Assembly (NCBI RefSeq): GCF_021869535.1
Contig: NW_026262734.1
Span: forward strand, 71,230,839-71,294,838
Length of the DNA: 64,000 nucleotides
Origin: Mytilus californianus
Taxonomy: Eukaryota > Mollusca > Bivalvia > Mytilida > Mytilidae
Direction of reading: 5' to 3'
Positions 48,513 to 60,535 of this stretch are shown here, piece after piece (within the stretch, counting starts at the first letter, position 1; every line of letters starts with the position of its first letter). The notes beneath the pieces were generated by a model that saw only the letters and a program-made list of their open reading frames with translations, was not told the DNA's origin and ran no database searches. Position numbers and translations under genes: made by a program.

Positions 48513-48596
48513 CTTCTTGTGTATCATCATGATCATGAAGTGTCAAAAGTAAAGATATTGATGAGATACCTTATATATGTAGACCTGCATTGGCAG
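48513..48596 (+). CDS. DNA2: Probable DNA2 exon before the helicase domain
   Basis: It has a strong acceptor (tttcttttttccag) and a consensus donor (CAG|GTATAT). It is exactly 84 nt, phase 0 at both ends: LLVYHHDHEVSKVKILMRYL then IYVDLHWQ. It would correspond to the 'LR-(D/E)-L-(I/L)-(I/V)-D-(F/L)' block just before the first helicase motif (here MRYLIYVDL). Joined to the previous exon, the length agrees without gaps with the animal protein as I remember it. Divergence is high, so identity rests on position, phase and splice sites. Confidence 0.62.
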
Positions 48597-49487
48597 GTAT
48601 ATATAATATTATTGTTTTGCTTCTTATCTTACATGTTTAACCCCATTTTATGATTTTGATGATCAGCAATTTAAATTTGTATAATAAATATTAGCTACAT
48701 GTAGATGCACATGAAATATTTGCTGTGAATTATTTTCATATTTTATTTTCAAATTGGATGACATTTTTATTAAATTCAATACAATTTATTTCCAATATCC
48801 TGTTAAAGTTACAAAAAAAAAGAGCAATCTTACTGATAATACACTGAAGATTAAATGTATAACAGGCACACTGTTAAGTTAATTATTTTTCTGAAAGGTC
48901 TGAAATCTGAAAAGTCTTTATCAAACAGTATAAAATGAAGTTAGTTAACATTGATTGATTGATTGTTGATTAACGCCACTTTCAGCACTATTGTGATAAT
49001 TCGAGGCGTTCAGTTTTTAACTGAATTTTCGAAGTAAAAATCAGTTATTGATTTTGGGATGTACGGCGGGCGGGTGGCTGCCAAACAGTGTCCGTTCATT
49101 TACATGAAAACGCTTTAAAGAAATTTTTTCAAATTTAGATATGTTGTTTCCTGTTACTAAATGAAGGTCAAGTTCAATTTTCATGATGCTAGCTTTTCTC
49201 ATTGTTGAGTTACAGCCCTTTCTCAAGAATTCAATTATTGATGAATTACTCAATTTCTGTACAAAGGGAAATAACTCATTTTTTAAAAGATTTTTAAAAG
49301 ACATATTGTATTAATTAATGATAAATGACATTTTGGATTTTTTTTTCTTTTATTTGGTAAATTGTGTGAAGAATTTTGTGGTAGGTTTGTTTGTTATTCT
49401 GTATAAATTAGTTTTCTGAATGCTATATATATAATTTTTTTTTAATGAAGTGAACTCCTTTAATTAGATAATAATCTATTTTTATTA

Positions 49488-49740
49488 GGATGTATTTCAT
49501 TACATTACATTACATTGTGTAGATAAAGTTGATAGATAAGTTGCAGATCTTTATTAGTTTGTGACAAATGAAAGAGAAATATTTGGAACTATTAATTATA
49601 TTTGATTATAATTTGAAAATAGATATAGTGTAACATAATATCTAATTTTAGAGAACTATTTTTAGTGGTTGAATCATATATTTTACTTGATCCTGTTTGG
49701 GGTTCCTAATTTGCAAATTCATTAGATAATAATCTTTTTA
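49488..49740 (+). repeat. Segment duplicated at 50921-51330
   Basis: 'ttcattacattacattgtgt' ... gatagataagt(t/c)gcagat ... attagtttgt(g/t)acaaatgaaag ... 'attaattatattt' ... 'atctaatttt' recurs at 50921-51330, where it is split by a family T repeat. A shorter related piece is at 53270-53340. Family E lies between the first two copies. Confidence 0.65.
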
Positions 49741-50893
49741 TGTCCCCGCCGTAGTGGTGGGGGCATTAAGTTTTACCCTTGTCCGTCTGTACGAACGTCC
49801 CAAATTGGTTTCCGTTCTCTAACTTGAGTTTGCCTCAACCATAATATTATGAAACTTATACACAATGTTTATTACCACAAAACACAGATCAAGTTTGAAT
49901 TTTGGTGGTGTCACTTTAACTGTTCTAGAGTTATGCCCCTTTATAAATGGAAAAGTTGCAAAATTTTTAGTTTACGTTCTCTTTCTTAAGTTTGCCTCAA
50001 CCAAATTTTATGAAACTTATACACAATGCTAATTACCACAAAACACAGATCAAGTTTGAATTTTGGTGGTGTCACTTTAACTGTTCTAGAGTTATGCCCC
50101 TTTATAAATGGAAAAATTGCAAAATTTTTATTTTCTTCTAAATATCAAGTAATTTTTAAAATTGGAGTTATCTTCCTTTGTCCATGATTATAGTTGAATC
50201 AACTAAAATCAATGCTATATACAATGCAATGTTTAATTTTGACTTCCACTGATAAAACACAGATCAAGTTGAATTTGGGTAGTGTCACTTTAACCATTAT
50301 TGAGTTATGCCCCTTTAAAAATCGAAAGATTGCAAAATTTTTAGTTTAAATTCTGTAACTTAAGTTTGCTCCAACCAAACATTATGAAACCTATACACAA
50401 TATTCATTACCACAAAACTAAGATCAAGTACTAATTTTGTGTTTCCGTTTTCTAACTTTAATTTGCCTCAACCAAATGTTATGAAACTTTTACACAATGC
50501 TTATTACTACATAATACAGATTAAGTACGAAATTTGGTGGCGACACTTTTACCATTCTTGAGTTATGTCCCTTTATAAACATAAAAATTGCTGAATTTTT
50601 CATTTCCGTTCTCTAATTTAGTTTGTCTCAACCAAATGTTATAAAACTTATACACAACCGTTCTAGAGTTATGCGTGTTTACAAATAGAAAAATTGCTGA
50701 ATTTTTTGTTTCTGTTCTCTACTTAAGTTAGCCTCAACCAAATGTTAGGAGACTTACACACAATGCTTATTATCACAAAACTCAGATCAAGTTCAAATTT
50801 GGGTAGCGTCACTTTTACTGTTCTTCAGTTATGTCCCTTTATAACTATATGATATGCAAGCGGGGGCATCATCTGTGTCCACATGTGGACACT
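49741..50893 (+). mobile_element. Family E element
   Basis: The head hairpin is TGTCCCCGCC (49741-49750) / TGGTGGGGGCA (49755-49765). The body repeats the block tgcctcaacca, atgaaactta(t)acacaatgc, attaccacaaaac, gatcaagt and gagttatgccccttta (starts at 49851, 50012, 50386 and 50483, with losses). The tail arm GCGGGGGCA is at 50860, then the perfect 18-bp palindrome GTGTCCACATGTGGACAC at 50875-50892. No coding capacity. Confidence 0.8.
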
Positions 50894-51061
50894 ATCCACA
50901 TTTATTTTATTATAGGATATATTTCATTACATTACATTGTGTAGATGAATGATAGATAAGTCGCAGATATATATTAGTTTGTTACAAATGAAAGAAAAAA
51001 TATTGGGAACTATTAACTATATATATAAAGTTTGATTACACTAAGTGTTTTTAAATGATTT

Positions 51062-51150
51062 TGTACCTTGACCTATAATGGTTTACTTTTATAAATTGTA
51101 ACTTGGATGGAGAGTTGTCTCATTGGCACTCATACCACATCTTCCTATAT
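51062..51150 (+). repeat. Family T tail repeat
   Basis: 'ggagagttgtctcattggca' then ctcataccacatcttcctata. It interrupts the duplicated segment 50921-51330. Confidence 0.65.
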
Positions 51151-51339
51151 CTATTGACCTTTTATCAAGATAACACACCATCTGGTAATTGTCAATCACT
51201 CAATTATAATTGGAGTGACAAATTTATTTGAAAACTATTAATTATATTTGTTTATAATTTGAAAATAAATATAACATCATATCTAATTTTTTAGAACTAT
51301 GATTAAATCATATTCAATTATAGATTAACATTATTGGTT

Positions 51340-53180
51340 CATAGAAATAAGGTTTGAGTTATTTCCCTTTGAACAGAAATGGTTTAACTAAGAATTAATT
51401 CATCAAAAATTGAATTCTTGTGGTTCTTTGATATGCTGATTCTAGCAATGTACTTAGATTTTGGATATTGGACCATAATAGGTAAATGTCCAATTTCAAA
51501 TTTTTCAGTTTTTGACCAAATTTATTTTGTGTAACAGACCTATACTATATCAAATATTCAGACACAATCCAAATTTAGAGCTGTTTTAAGCTTAAATGTT
51601 GTATCCATATTTGCTCAACTGTTCAGGGTTTGACCTCTGCAGGAAAATCCGCTTTGCTGTCTCCCTGACAGCCTGTTGTTATTGCATGCAATTTGGTGCC
51701 CAGAATATCAGATATCAACATTAAATATCATACATTTATTTCTCTTTTCTGAGGGACATATGAAGATTTGTTTAACCGATAAAATTCATGTTTCCCGAGG
51801 GCATTGCCTGAGGGAAATATGACTTTTTGAGGGTGAACAAATCTTCATATCTCCCTCAGTCAAGGGAAATAAATGTTTTATTCCACTGTCTATACTTTTT
51901 TTTTAACTTTCTGAACATAATATCAATTTATATGCATGTACAATGTTTTTATCCGCTTGCTTTTATAAATTTTATAAATATTTATTCTAGTATGACAAGT
52001 ATTTCTCTAAATTGTTTTTATAAGACCGAAAAAATTTTGCATTCGTATTATGCTATGGCGATGTCTACCTCGTTGTCCGAAGACATTTTGGTTCGCAGAC
52101 AATAGAGTATAAGTGTATGGATCTCTATGAAATTTTAGCACAAGGTTCCATACCACAATAGGAAGGTAGGGGTTGATTTTGGGGGTTATTGTCAGAGCTG
52201 TTTAGTAATTAGGGGCCAAAAACAAGCATTTTTCTTGTCGTCCAAAGAAATTTTGGTTTGCTGACAATACCTTGAGTATAAGTGTATTGATCTCTATGAA
52301 ATTTTAGCACAAGGTTCCATACCACAATAGTAAGGTTGTGATTGATTTTGGGGGTTATTTCATAGCTGTTTAGTAATTATGGGCCAAAAACAAGCATTTT
52401 TCTTGTTTCAGGACAATAACTTGTGTATGGATCTCTATGAAATTTTACCACAAGGTTCCATACCTCAAGAGAAATTTTGGCATTGATTAGGGACCGAAAA
52501 GGAGCAAAAAACTAGGATTTTCTGGTTTCTGGACAATAACTTAAGTATAAGTCTATGGATTGCTATTTAATTGTGCCACAAAGTTTTATATTTTAAATGG
52601 AAGGTTGGGATTGATTTTGGGGTTTATGACCCTAATGGTTTAGGAAAAAGGGTCCAAAAACAAAACTTTTGTTATACATGTACTTTGTATAAATTGCTTA
52701 TTTCTTGACCAATTACAATGGAGTTTAATTCACAGTCTTGAATTCTTGGGGTTCTTTAATAGGCTGAATCTATCTGTCATTTAGAATTTGGATTTTGGGC
52801 CCTGTTTTTGAATTGGTCCATATAAAGGGTCTTTTGATATGCCCAATCTAACAGACTTTTTTGTATTTAAACTTTTCAATTTGGGCACAGTTTTCAAGTT
52901 GGTCCAAACCGGGGTCCAAAATTAAACTTTGTTTGATTTCAACAAAAATTGAATATATGGGTTCTTTGATATGCTGAATCTAAGCATTGAGTTAGATTTT
53001 AGATTGTGGGTTCCGTTATCAAATTGGTCCACAGGGTCCAAAATTAAACTTTGTTTGATTTCTTCAAAAATTGAATGCTTGGGGTTCTTTGATATGCTGA
53101 TTCCAACCATGTATTTAGATTTTGGAGATTGGACCATAATTGGTAAATATCCAATTTAGAATTATTTAAGTACATGTACT
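51340..53180 (+). repeat. Family F repeat, long but broken copy
   Basis: Repeated blocks 'attgaattcttgtggttctt' / 'tttgatatgctgaatctaa' occur at about 51410, 52735, 52945, 53070 and again at 53905. 'ggatctctatgaaatttta' / 'acaaggttccataccaca' / 'ttgattttgggggttat' occurs four times at 52115-52640 at roughly 120-190 bp spacing. The terminal acaatccaaatttagagctg...gggtttgacctctgcag is at 51565-51642. The order of blocks is scrambled relative to the other copies. Open frames here are incidental. Confidence 0.6.
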
Positions 53181-53929
53181 TATACCACATTCATTCTGTG
53201 TCAGATACTATGCTATAAAAAATATTAAAAATCAGAGCTGTTTTGCACAATTAATAGAAATTATAAGTCGAGTCATAGTTAAAAATAGATATAGCATCAT
53301 AGGATTCTCTAATTTTAGAGAAGAAATATAGTTTGAAATTTACTGTTCATTATTAGATTAAATACTGGTTTAGTAGAGCTGTAAATCTGTTATCACATGC
53401 TGATAAAGGCACAGATGATATTACTTAACAAACAGATTTTTGAAACAAAAAACTGAGTCTGTTAATATAGAGAGATGATTTTGTCCAGTGTCTGTTGTTA
53501 CCACTCCAGGACAGGAACAATGAAGTTAATTGAAATTTTAACATTTTTATATGACCGTTAAACTTTTGCATTTGTATTATGTTATGGCGATGTCAGTGTT
53601 CCTCTTCATGTCAAGTTTACACCAGGGTTTAGTGAATAATAGTAATAGTAATCATTACCATGAAGAGGAGGATATAAAATGTGTTTAGTGTTAAAGAAAA
53701 ATATTCAATCAATCGATTCACATAAGGTAGGGATATTTTGCATTAAGTTAAAGGTAACAAAAAGTGTCCGAAGCGGAAACAGTTGTGACATTTAATAGCA
53801 ACCTTCTATTACATATGGATAGATGACCTCCCATGGATAGAAACAAGTGCCTTGTGCCAACGGTCCAAAATTAAACTTTGTTTGATTTAAAAAAAAAAAA
53901 AATGAATTCTTAGGGTTTTTTGATATGCT

Positions 53930-54180
53930 GAATCTAACCGTGTACACTACAGCTCATGTGGACTTTCACAGCGCCCACGGTGGGCGTAGGCTTCCGGTGG
54001 ACATCATGTGTCAAGTACCTTCCACGGGTCGACGTGCCCATGGTATTGCGTGGACTCCACACCCACTCATGTCCATGGAAAATTGGGTGGGTGGAAGTCG
54101 ATCAATTAACGTCTAAACTTTGATTTCGCTTCTCAGTGTTCACACCACCTGCGTCAGATTTTCTCTGTACTGTACTGATA
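53930..54180. other. GC-richer patch of unknown origin
   Basis: About 200 bases with markedly more G+C than the surroundings, including palindromic CGCCCACGGTGGGCG, GGGTCGACG and CCATGG pieces. A 63-codon frame (53925-54116) crosses it but resembles nothing I know. It follows directly on family F sequence and may be part of an unlisted transposon. Confidence 0.3.
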
Positions 54181-54384
54181 ATGAAAAATTATGAAATTGT
54201 TTGCATTGTTTTGTAAATAAATCATTGTTCTTTTGCTTAATTATTTATCAGATGTTGAATTTGTATTTACTTTTAACCAAGGATGTATATTTACGATGTT
54301 CAGCTGGAAAATGCATAATTGTTGTTGAAAATAGTGGTCATTGATTGACGTGTAGATAAATGACTAAGGTGACAATTGATTTTT

Positions 54385-55720
54385 GTCGAGCCTGCGACTT
54401 TTGTCGCAGAAAGCTCGACATAGGGATAGTGATCCGGCGGCGGCGGCGTTAGCTAACTTCTTAAAAGCTTCATATTATAGAAGGTGGAAGACCTGGATGC
54501 TTCATACTTTGTATATGGATGCCTCATGTTACGAAGTTTCCGTCAATCACATGTCCAATGTCCTTGACCTCATTTTCATGGTTCAGTGACTACTTGAAAA
54601 AAAAGTTAAGATTTTTTGTAATGTTAAATTCTCTCTTATTATAAGTAATAGGATAACTATATTTGGTATGTGCGTACCTTGCATTGTTCTCATGCCTGTC
54701 AGACAGTTTTCACTTGACCTCGACATCATTTCATGGATCAGTGAACAAGGTTAAGTTTTGGTGGTCAAGTCCATATCTCAGATACTATAAGCAATAGGTC
54801 TAGTATATTCGGTGTATTGAAGGACTGTAAGGTGTACATGTCCAACTGGCAGGTGTCATCTGACCTTGACCTCATTTTCATGGTTCAGTGGTTATAGTTA
54901 AGTTTTTGTGTTTTGGTCTGTTTTTCTTATACTGTATGCAATATGTCTACTATATTTGGTGTATGGAATGATTGTAAGGTGTACATGTCTAGCTGGCAGG
55001 TGTCATCTGACCTTGACCTCATTTTCATGATTCAGTGGTTATAGTTAAGTTTTTGTGTTTTGGTCTGTTTTTCTTATACTGTATGCAATAGGTCTACTAT
55101 ATTTGGTGTATGGAATGATTGTAAGGTCTACATGTCCAACTGGCAGGTGTCATCTGACTTTGACCTCATTTTCATGGTTCAGTGGTCAAAGTTAAGTTTT
55201 TGAGTTTTTGTCTTTTTTCTTATACTATATGCAATAAGTCTACTATATTTGGTGTATGGAAATATTCTATGATGTACATGTCATTCTCGCAGGTTTTATT
55301 TGACCTTGACCTCATTTTCACGGTTCATTGCTCAGTGTTAAGTTTATGTGTTTCAGTCTGTTTTTCTTAAACTATAAGCAATAGGTCAGCTATATTTGGT
55401 GTATGGAAGGATTTTAAGCTGTTCATGTCTGCATGGCATGGTTCATCTGACCTTGACCTCATTTTCACGATTCATTGGTCAATGTTTAGTTTTCTTGGTT
55501 ACCGGTAAGTCTGTTTCTTAGAAACTATAAGCAATAGGTCAACTATATTTATTTTATTGAATGATTGTAAGGTGTACATGTATTTCTCGTTTCGTTTATA
55601 TGACCTTGACTTCATTTTCTTGGATCATGTTATGTTTATGTAAAGCTTTCATTTAGGACTATCAACATAATATCAATGGTTAGTAAAGAAGGCGAGACAT
55701 TTCAGCGTGTGCACTCTTGT
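54385..55720 (+). mobile_element. Family C element, 147-bp type (best array)
   Basis: The head is GTCGAGCcTGCGAC / GTCGCAgaaaGCTCGAC at 54385-54419. The body units carry GACCTTGACCTCATTTTC, starting at 54862, 55009, 55156, 55302, 55449 and 55602 (147, 147, 146, 147 and 153 bp). The tail arm is GGCGAGAC at 55691, then ATTTCAGCGTGTGCACTCTTG. The head arm (GTCGAGC) no longer matches the tail arm (GGCGAGAC), although the head still pairs with itself. Confidence 0.85.
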
Positions 55721-56235
55721 TGTTAATAGGTTGAAGACTGAAGAAATTTAGCCAATGAAATAACATGTACTGATTATTGGGGTTGCTTGCACCCATGTGC
55801 TTAAAATCAAGTGTTGGTGGTTATCATACTTATGTGTATCATCCATGAACAAAAAGAATTACCTGAATCACTAGAACGAAGAAAGTCTTGGAAAGACCTA
55901 GTTAATTACCGAAAGAAATATTCATGCTTATAAAATTTCCCTAATGAAATTATTTTCACCCTACAATTATTTCAACTTAACAAAACTTTTTATCTTTGTT
56001 AATGCGTGGAAAGTGGTAGGAAACTCTGACAAGACCTGTTCAAGTCTAAAATAGTCCCTGTGCCTCTTAAGCAAATTATTTCCGTATTTTCAACTTTTTT
56101 TTGTTACACAAATACACCCTTTACGACCCCAATTTGAGTAAAACGGCTGCATGTGAGAAGACATGTTTTTTTTAATAACGAAATCATCAGGCATTATATC
56201 AAATGTATTTAAATTTGCTTGGGTCAATAGTTTTT

Positions 56236-57576
56236 GTCGAGCCTGTGACTTTTGTCGCAGAAAGCTTGACTTAGGGATAGTGATCCGGCGGCGGCGTTAA
56301 CTAACTTCTTAAAAGCTTAATATTCCAGAAGGTAGAAGACCTGGCTGCTTCATACTTTGTATATAGATGCCTTATGATATAAAGTTTCCGTCTGTCACAT
56401 GTACATTGTCCTTGACCTCATTTTCATGGTTCAGTGACCACTTGAAAAAAAAGTTCAGATTTTTTGTAATGTTAATTTCTCTCTTATTATGAGTAAAAGG
56501 ATAACTATATTTGGTATGTGCGTACCTTGCAAGGTCCTCATGCCTGTCAGACAGTTTTCACTTGACCTCGACATCATTTCATGGATCAGTGAACAAGGTT
56601 AAGTTTTGTTGTCAAGTCCATATCTGAGATACTATAAGCAATAGGTCTACTATATTTGGTGTATGTAATGATTGTAAGGCGTACATGTCCAACTGGCAGG
56701 TGTCATCTGACCTTGACCTCATTTTCATGGTTCAGTGGTTATAGTTTAGTTTTTGTGTTTTGGTCTGTTTTTCTAATACTTTATGCAGTAGGTCAACTAT
56801 ATTTGGTGTATGGAAATATTTTACGATGTACATGTCAGTCTGGCAGGTTTTATTTGACCGTGACCTCATTTTCATGGTTCATTGCTCAATGTAATTTTTT
56901 TGTGTTTTGGTCTGTTTTTCTTATACTGTATGCAGTAGGTCAACTATATTTGGTGTATGGAAATATTTTACGATGTACATGTCAGTCTGGCAAGTTTTAT
57001 TTGACCTTGACCCAATTTTCACTGTTCATTGCTCAATGTTAAGTTTTTGTGTTTTGGTCTGTTTTTCTTAAACTTTAAGCAATAGGTCAACTATATTTGG
57101 TGTATGGAATGATTGTAAGGTGTATATGTATATGGCAGGTATCATCTGACCTTCACCTCATTTTCGTGGTTCATTGGTCAATGTTCAGTTTTCCTGGTTA
57201 ACTTTGTTTCTTAGATACTATAAGCAATTGGTCAACTATATTTGATGCATGAAATGATTTTAGGGTGTACATGTGTGTCTGGCAGGGTTCATCTGACCTT
57301 GACTTCATTTTCATGGTTCATTGGTCAATATAGAATTTCCACGGTTTGGTCTGTTTCTTTTATACTATAAGCAATAGGTCATCTATATTCTTTGTATGGA
57401 ATGATTGTATTAAAGGTGTACATGTATTTTTGGCTTGGTTTATCTGACCTTGATCTCATTTTCTTGGATCATTAATGTTAATATGATAGTTGTAGTAAAA
57501 CTTTAAATGTAGGACTATCAACATAAAATCAATGGTCAGTATAGTAGGCGAGACATTTCAGCATGTGCACTCTTGT
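56236..57576 (+). mobile_element. Family C element, 147-bp type
   Basis: The head is GTCGAGCcTGtGAC / GTCGCAgaaaGCTTGAC. The body has nine or so units of about 147 bp. The tail is GGCGAGAC at 57547, then ATTTCAGCATGTGCACTCTT. Because 147 is divisible by three, a repetitive 128-codon frame stays open at 56656-57042 (FVFWSVFLILYAVGQLYLVY recurs); I take this as a by-product, not a gene. Confidence 0.83.
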
Positions 57577-58289
57577 TGTAAGTTAATATTACGCAATCGA
57601 CTTATATTTGCCCAGTTGTAGAAATTAATTGTTGTGTAAACTGTTGTATAAACATAGGATGTCAAGTAAGTTTATCAGGTGATTGACAGGTAATAAATTA
57701 CAAGTGCAATCATCGTTGTTTGTACCGATTCAGAGTACCTTTTTTTGGGGTGTATAGTGCGCATTTGTGTATAGTGCGACCCCCTTTATGGTCCAAGAAA
57801 CGTGAGAAAAAAAGTTTATTGTTCGTATAAGACTCATAGACATTTTCGAAAAAGTTACAGTTCCAAAAAGAACAGGAAGTCTATCGGCAAACTGGAAGTT
57901 TTTTAAATGGACACCGATGTTGGAGAATTCCCTTACGGAATACGTAATTAATATGAAATTGCAAATATTCTGACAAGTGAATAAGAATTTTATTAGATTG
58001 AATTAAATCTACATTTAAGTTTGTTTTTTTAAAACCAAATTTAATAAATTGTTTGAGTATCAAGGACAAGATTAAATATCCAAATTAATGTTCTGATTGA
58101 AACAATAATATAATTACGAATCAGTCAAATGATTATCATTTACATCATTAGTGCTGTAATAAATTGTTAAAATCTCATTATTTTTATTTTTTTGTTTGTA
58201 GATTCTAGCTGTTAATCCGAATAATCACACCTCGATCAACGGGTCTAATCGATGTCAAAACAAATCAGTGACAGGTTCACCTTGTTCCT

Positions 58290-58760
58290 AATTAAAAACG
58301 TTCATGTTACAATTATGGGATTTTCATGTTTTCAATCATAATTTCTTGAACTGTTTTAAATTTTTGGATTGGTCCTAATTGTGGCTGCCATCGGCTCTGC
58401 TTGTAAAATGTATAGCATCGGTGATATTGGAAAGCCCTGACTGATTGATCTAGAAATGGTGATATATCTTGATTAAAAACCGTTAGTCATTAAACAAGTT
58501 GAAGCATTTTTTAGTAACATTTTAACCCAATCTCTGAAGATTTCCCCAAATTGAAATTTTTCTAAACATGCATTTAACCATTCCAGATCTGCATAATCAA
58601 AAGCTTTTATTTGGTCCAGGAAAATTATGGATCCTACCTCATTTTCCATATCTACATATTCGAAAATATCTTGCAGCATTCTACTAGAATCGAAAATATT
58701 TCTGCCCTTTACAAACCCCTTATGGTCCGTTTCTATAATTGATGGTAGAACAATTTTCAA
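58290..58760 (-). pseudogene. LINE ORF2 reverse transcriptase palm (partial)
   Basis: It reads SIIETDHKGFVKGRNIFDSS, RMLQDIFEYVDMENEVGSII, FLDQIKAFDYADLEWLNACL, FGEIFRDWVKMLLKNASTCL, MTNGF, then in a shifted frame SRSISQGFPISPMLYILQAE and PMAATIRTNP. The 'KG(R)..' block, the motif A equivalent (LD-QIKAFD...EW) and the 'R.I.QG.P.SP.LYIL..EP.A..IR' block identify an L1-like RT. Motif C (YADD) is absent and the frame is broken near 58470. Confidence 0.72.
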
Positions 58761-59912
58761 ACGTTCAGAGAGAATTTTTGAGCAAATTTTGTAGTCTACA
58801 TTTAATAAAGTTATTGGTCGTCAGTTCTTAATATCCTCCCTCTCTCCACCTTTATATAGTAGGATTATCATTCCAAGTCTGCAATTCGGAAAGCGTTTTA
58901 TCAAAAAAAGTTTCTTTTAATATTTGCGTAAGTTCATTTTGTTTCAAATACCAATACTCTTGATAAAATTCTGCAGTTATGCCATCTTCCCCTGGTGATT
59001 TATCCCTTTTCATTAATGTATGATTGCTTTAAATATTTCATCTTTCAAAATTCGCTATCACATAAACGTTTTTCTGCTTCAGAGAGAGTTTTATTTACAT
59101 TTTGTAGTAATTTTTCCCCAGCTTCTCGGTTCCAACCCCCTGAGGTAAAAAGTTTCTCATAATATTTTAATTGTTCACCTAAGATTTCATTTATATTTTT
59201 TTTGTATGTGCCATTTTCGGCTTTTATCTTTGACCATAGTTTTTCTTGTCCTCGTTTTTGTTCTAATCTAAAAAAAATAGTTAGTAGATTTTTCACCTTT
59301 TTCATACCAATTTATTTTTGATCTTATGCGTGCAGCTTCTGCTTTTCGTTCGTTCGTAATAATTATAGTTTTCAACCTCATTTAGATTTTGTTGCATTTT
59401 GTCTTTTTCAAGTAGAGTTTCTAATTTATGTTCCCACTTTTTAACCTCATTTTCATTTAACCTAATTTTCTTTGAAATACTTATTGTAATGTCCTTTATT
59501 TTAGTTTTTGTTAGGTCCCAGAACTCCCTTTTATCTTTAAATTTATTTATGTTATGTTTCCAAGAATTCCAGAATGTTTCAAATGTATTTTTAAAAAGGT
59601 CGGTTTTTATAACACTATTATTCATTTTCCAATTACCCGGACCTCTTCCTGGTTAGTTAGTGTTCATAGTAATTGTCACGCCGTCTTGATCACTGACAGA
59701 AAATAAACAATTTTTGCATTGTTTAATCTACAATCGATATTCTCACTAGTGAATATATAATCTATTCTCGAGTATGATTTACCCCGTGAGAATGTGTATT
59801 ATTTATTATTTGGATATCTGAGAAGCCATATGTCCGTCAGTTCATTTTTTTCAATAAAGTTTTTTAGTTCATGATTGCCTACATCTTCACGTTGGGGCAT
59901 ATGGTTTTTATC

Positions 59913-60361
59913 TTATTTCTTGTTTAGACAACAGTTAAAATCCCCCATGACATAGTTCACGACATCATTTTCTTTATTTATGGTTAACTTATTAAAGAAG
60001 TCTTTTCTTTCTATGCCATTATTAGGGGCGTAGACATTAAAAATTTGAACAGTTTCATTTGAGTCTAATTTAAATTCAACTATTAATTTCTTTCCTTCTG
60101 CATCTCTATTTTTTTCAGAAACGTTAATATCTAAATTTGGTTTTACTAAAATTGCTACCCCTTTGGAATAAGAAGTCCCGTTACACCAAAAACTTAACCC
60201 TTCCCATTCTTGTATCCATTCATTTTCTACCAATATTGTACAATGAGTTTCTTGCAAACATATAAAATCAAAGTTCTTTTTCTGACACCATTGAAATAAT
60301 GCATTCCTTTTTTACTTATCTCCCATAATGTTTGCATTTAATGAAACTAAACGAATAGACA
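59913..60361 (-). pseudogene. LINE ORF2 endonuclease domain (AP-endonuclease type)
   Basis: It reads MSIRLVSLNANIMGDK then a stop, KRNALFQWCQKKNFDFICLQ, ETHCTILVENEWIQEWEGLS, YSKGVAILVKPNLDI, VQIFNVYAPNNGIERKDFF and VVNYVMGDFNCCLNKK. 'LQETH', 'SKGVAIL', 'VYAPN....R..FF' and 'MGDFN' are the classic motifs of the LINE APE-type endonuclease that nicks target DNA, including the catalytic E and the D/N pair. At least one in-frame stop breaks it, and the SDH catalytic end is not seen. Confidence 0.75.
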
Positions 60362-60535
60362 TACTTTATGAAATAAAAAATTAAATATGTATATTATAGA
60401 CTGTCACGGAACAGAAGTTCCTTCATAATATAAGTTCCAAATGGAAACAATATTCTGGAATATTACAGATAGCAAGATCACCCAACTCGACAGGTGCATC
60501 CTTAATTGTAACATTTGTCACTTTTTTTTCAACAT

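Larger units (their letters stand above)
2588..48596 (+). other. DNA2: DNA2 gene, internal part: seven exons and giant introns
   Basis: This is the span of seven exons that read as one DNA2-like protein segment. DNA2 is a nuclear (and in vertebrates also mitochondrial) nuclease-helicase that cleaves 5' flaps in Okazaki-fragment maturation and resects broken DNA ends. The exons sum to 879 nt = 293 codons, and every junction joins in frame: phases at the six junctions are 1, 2, 2, 2, 2 and 0. Introns measure about 4.8, 9.7, 8.1, 19.1, 3.2 and 0.2 kb and are full of transposons. No Walker A motif or other superfamily-1 helicase motif was found downstream, and no nuclease-core exon upstream, so both ends probably lie outside the window. 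Identification is by remembered resemblance to animal DNA2, not by a search. Confidence 0.82.

Noticed and set aside
56656..57042. 128-codon repetitive open frame
   Set aside because: It is the 147-bp family C unit read through; 147 is divisible by three, so a frame open in one unit stays open in the next. The other copies do not keep the same protein.
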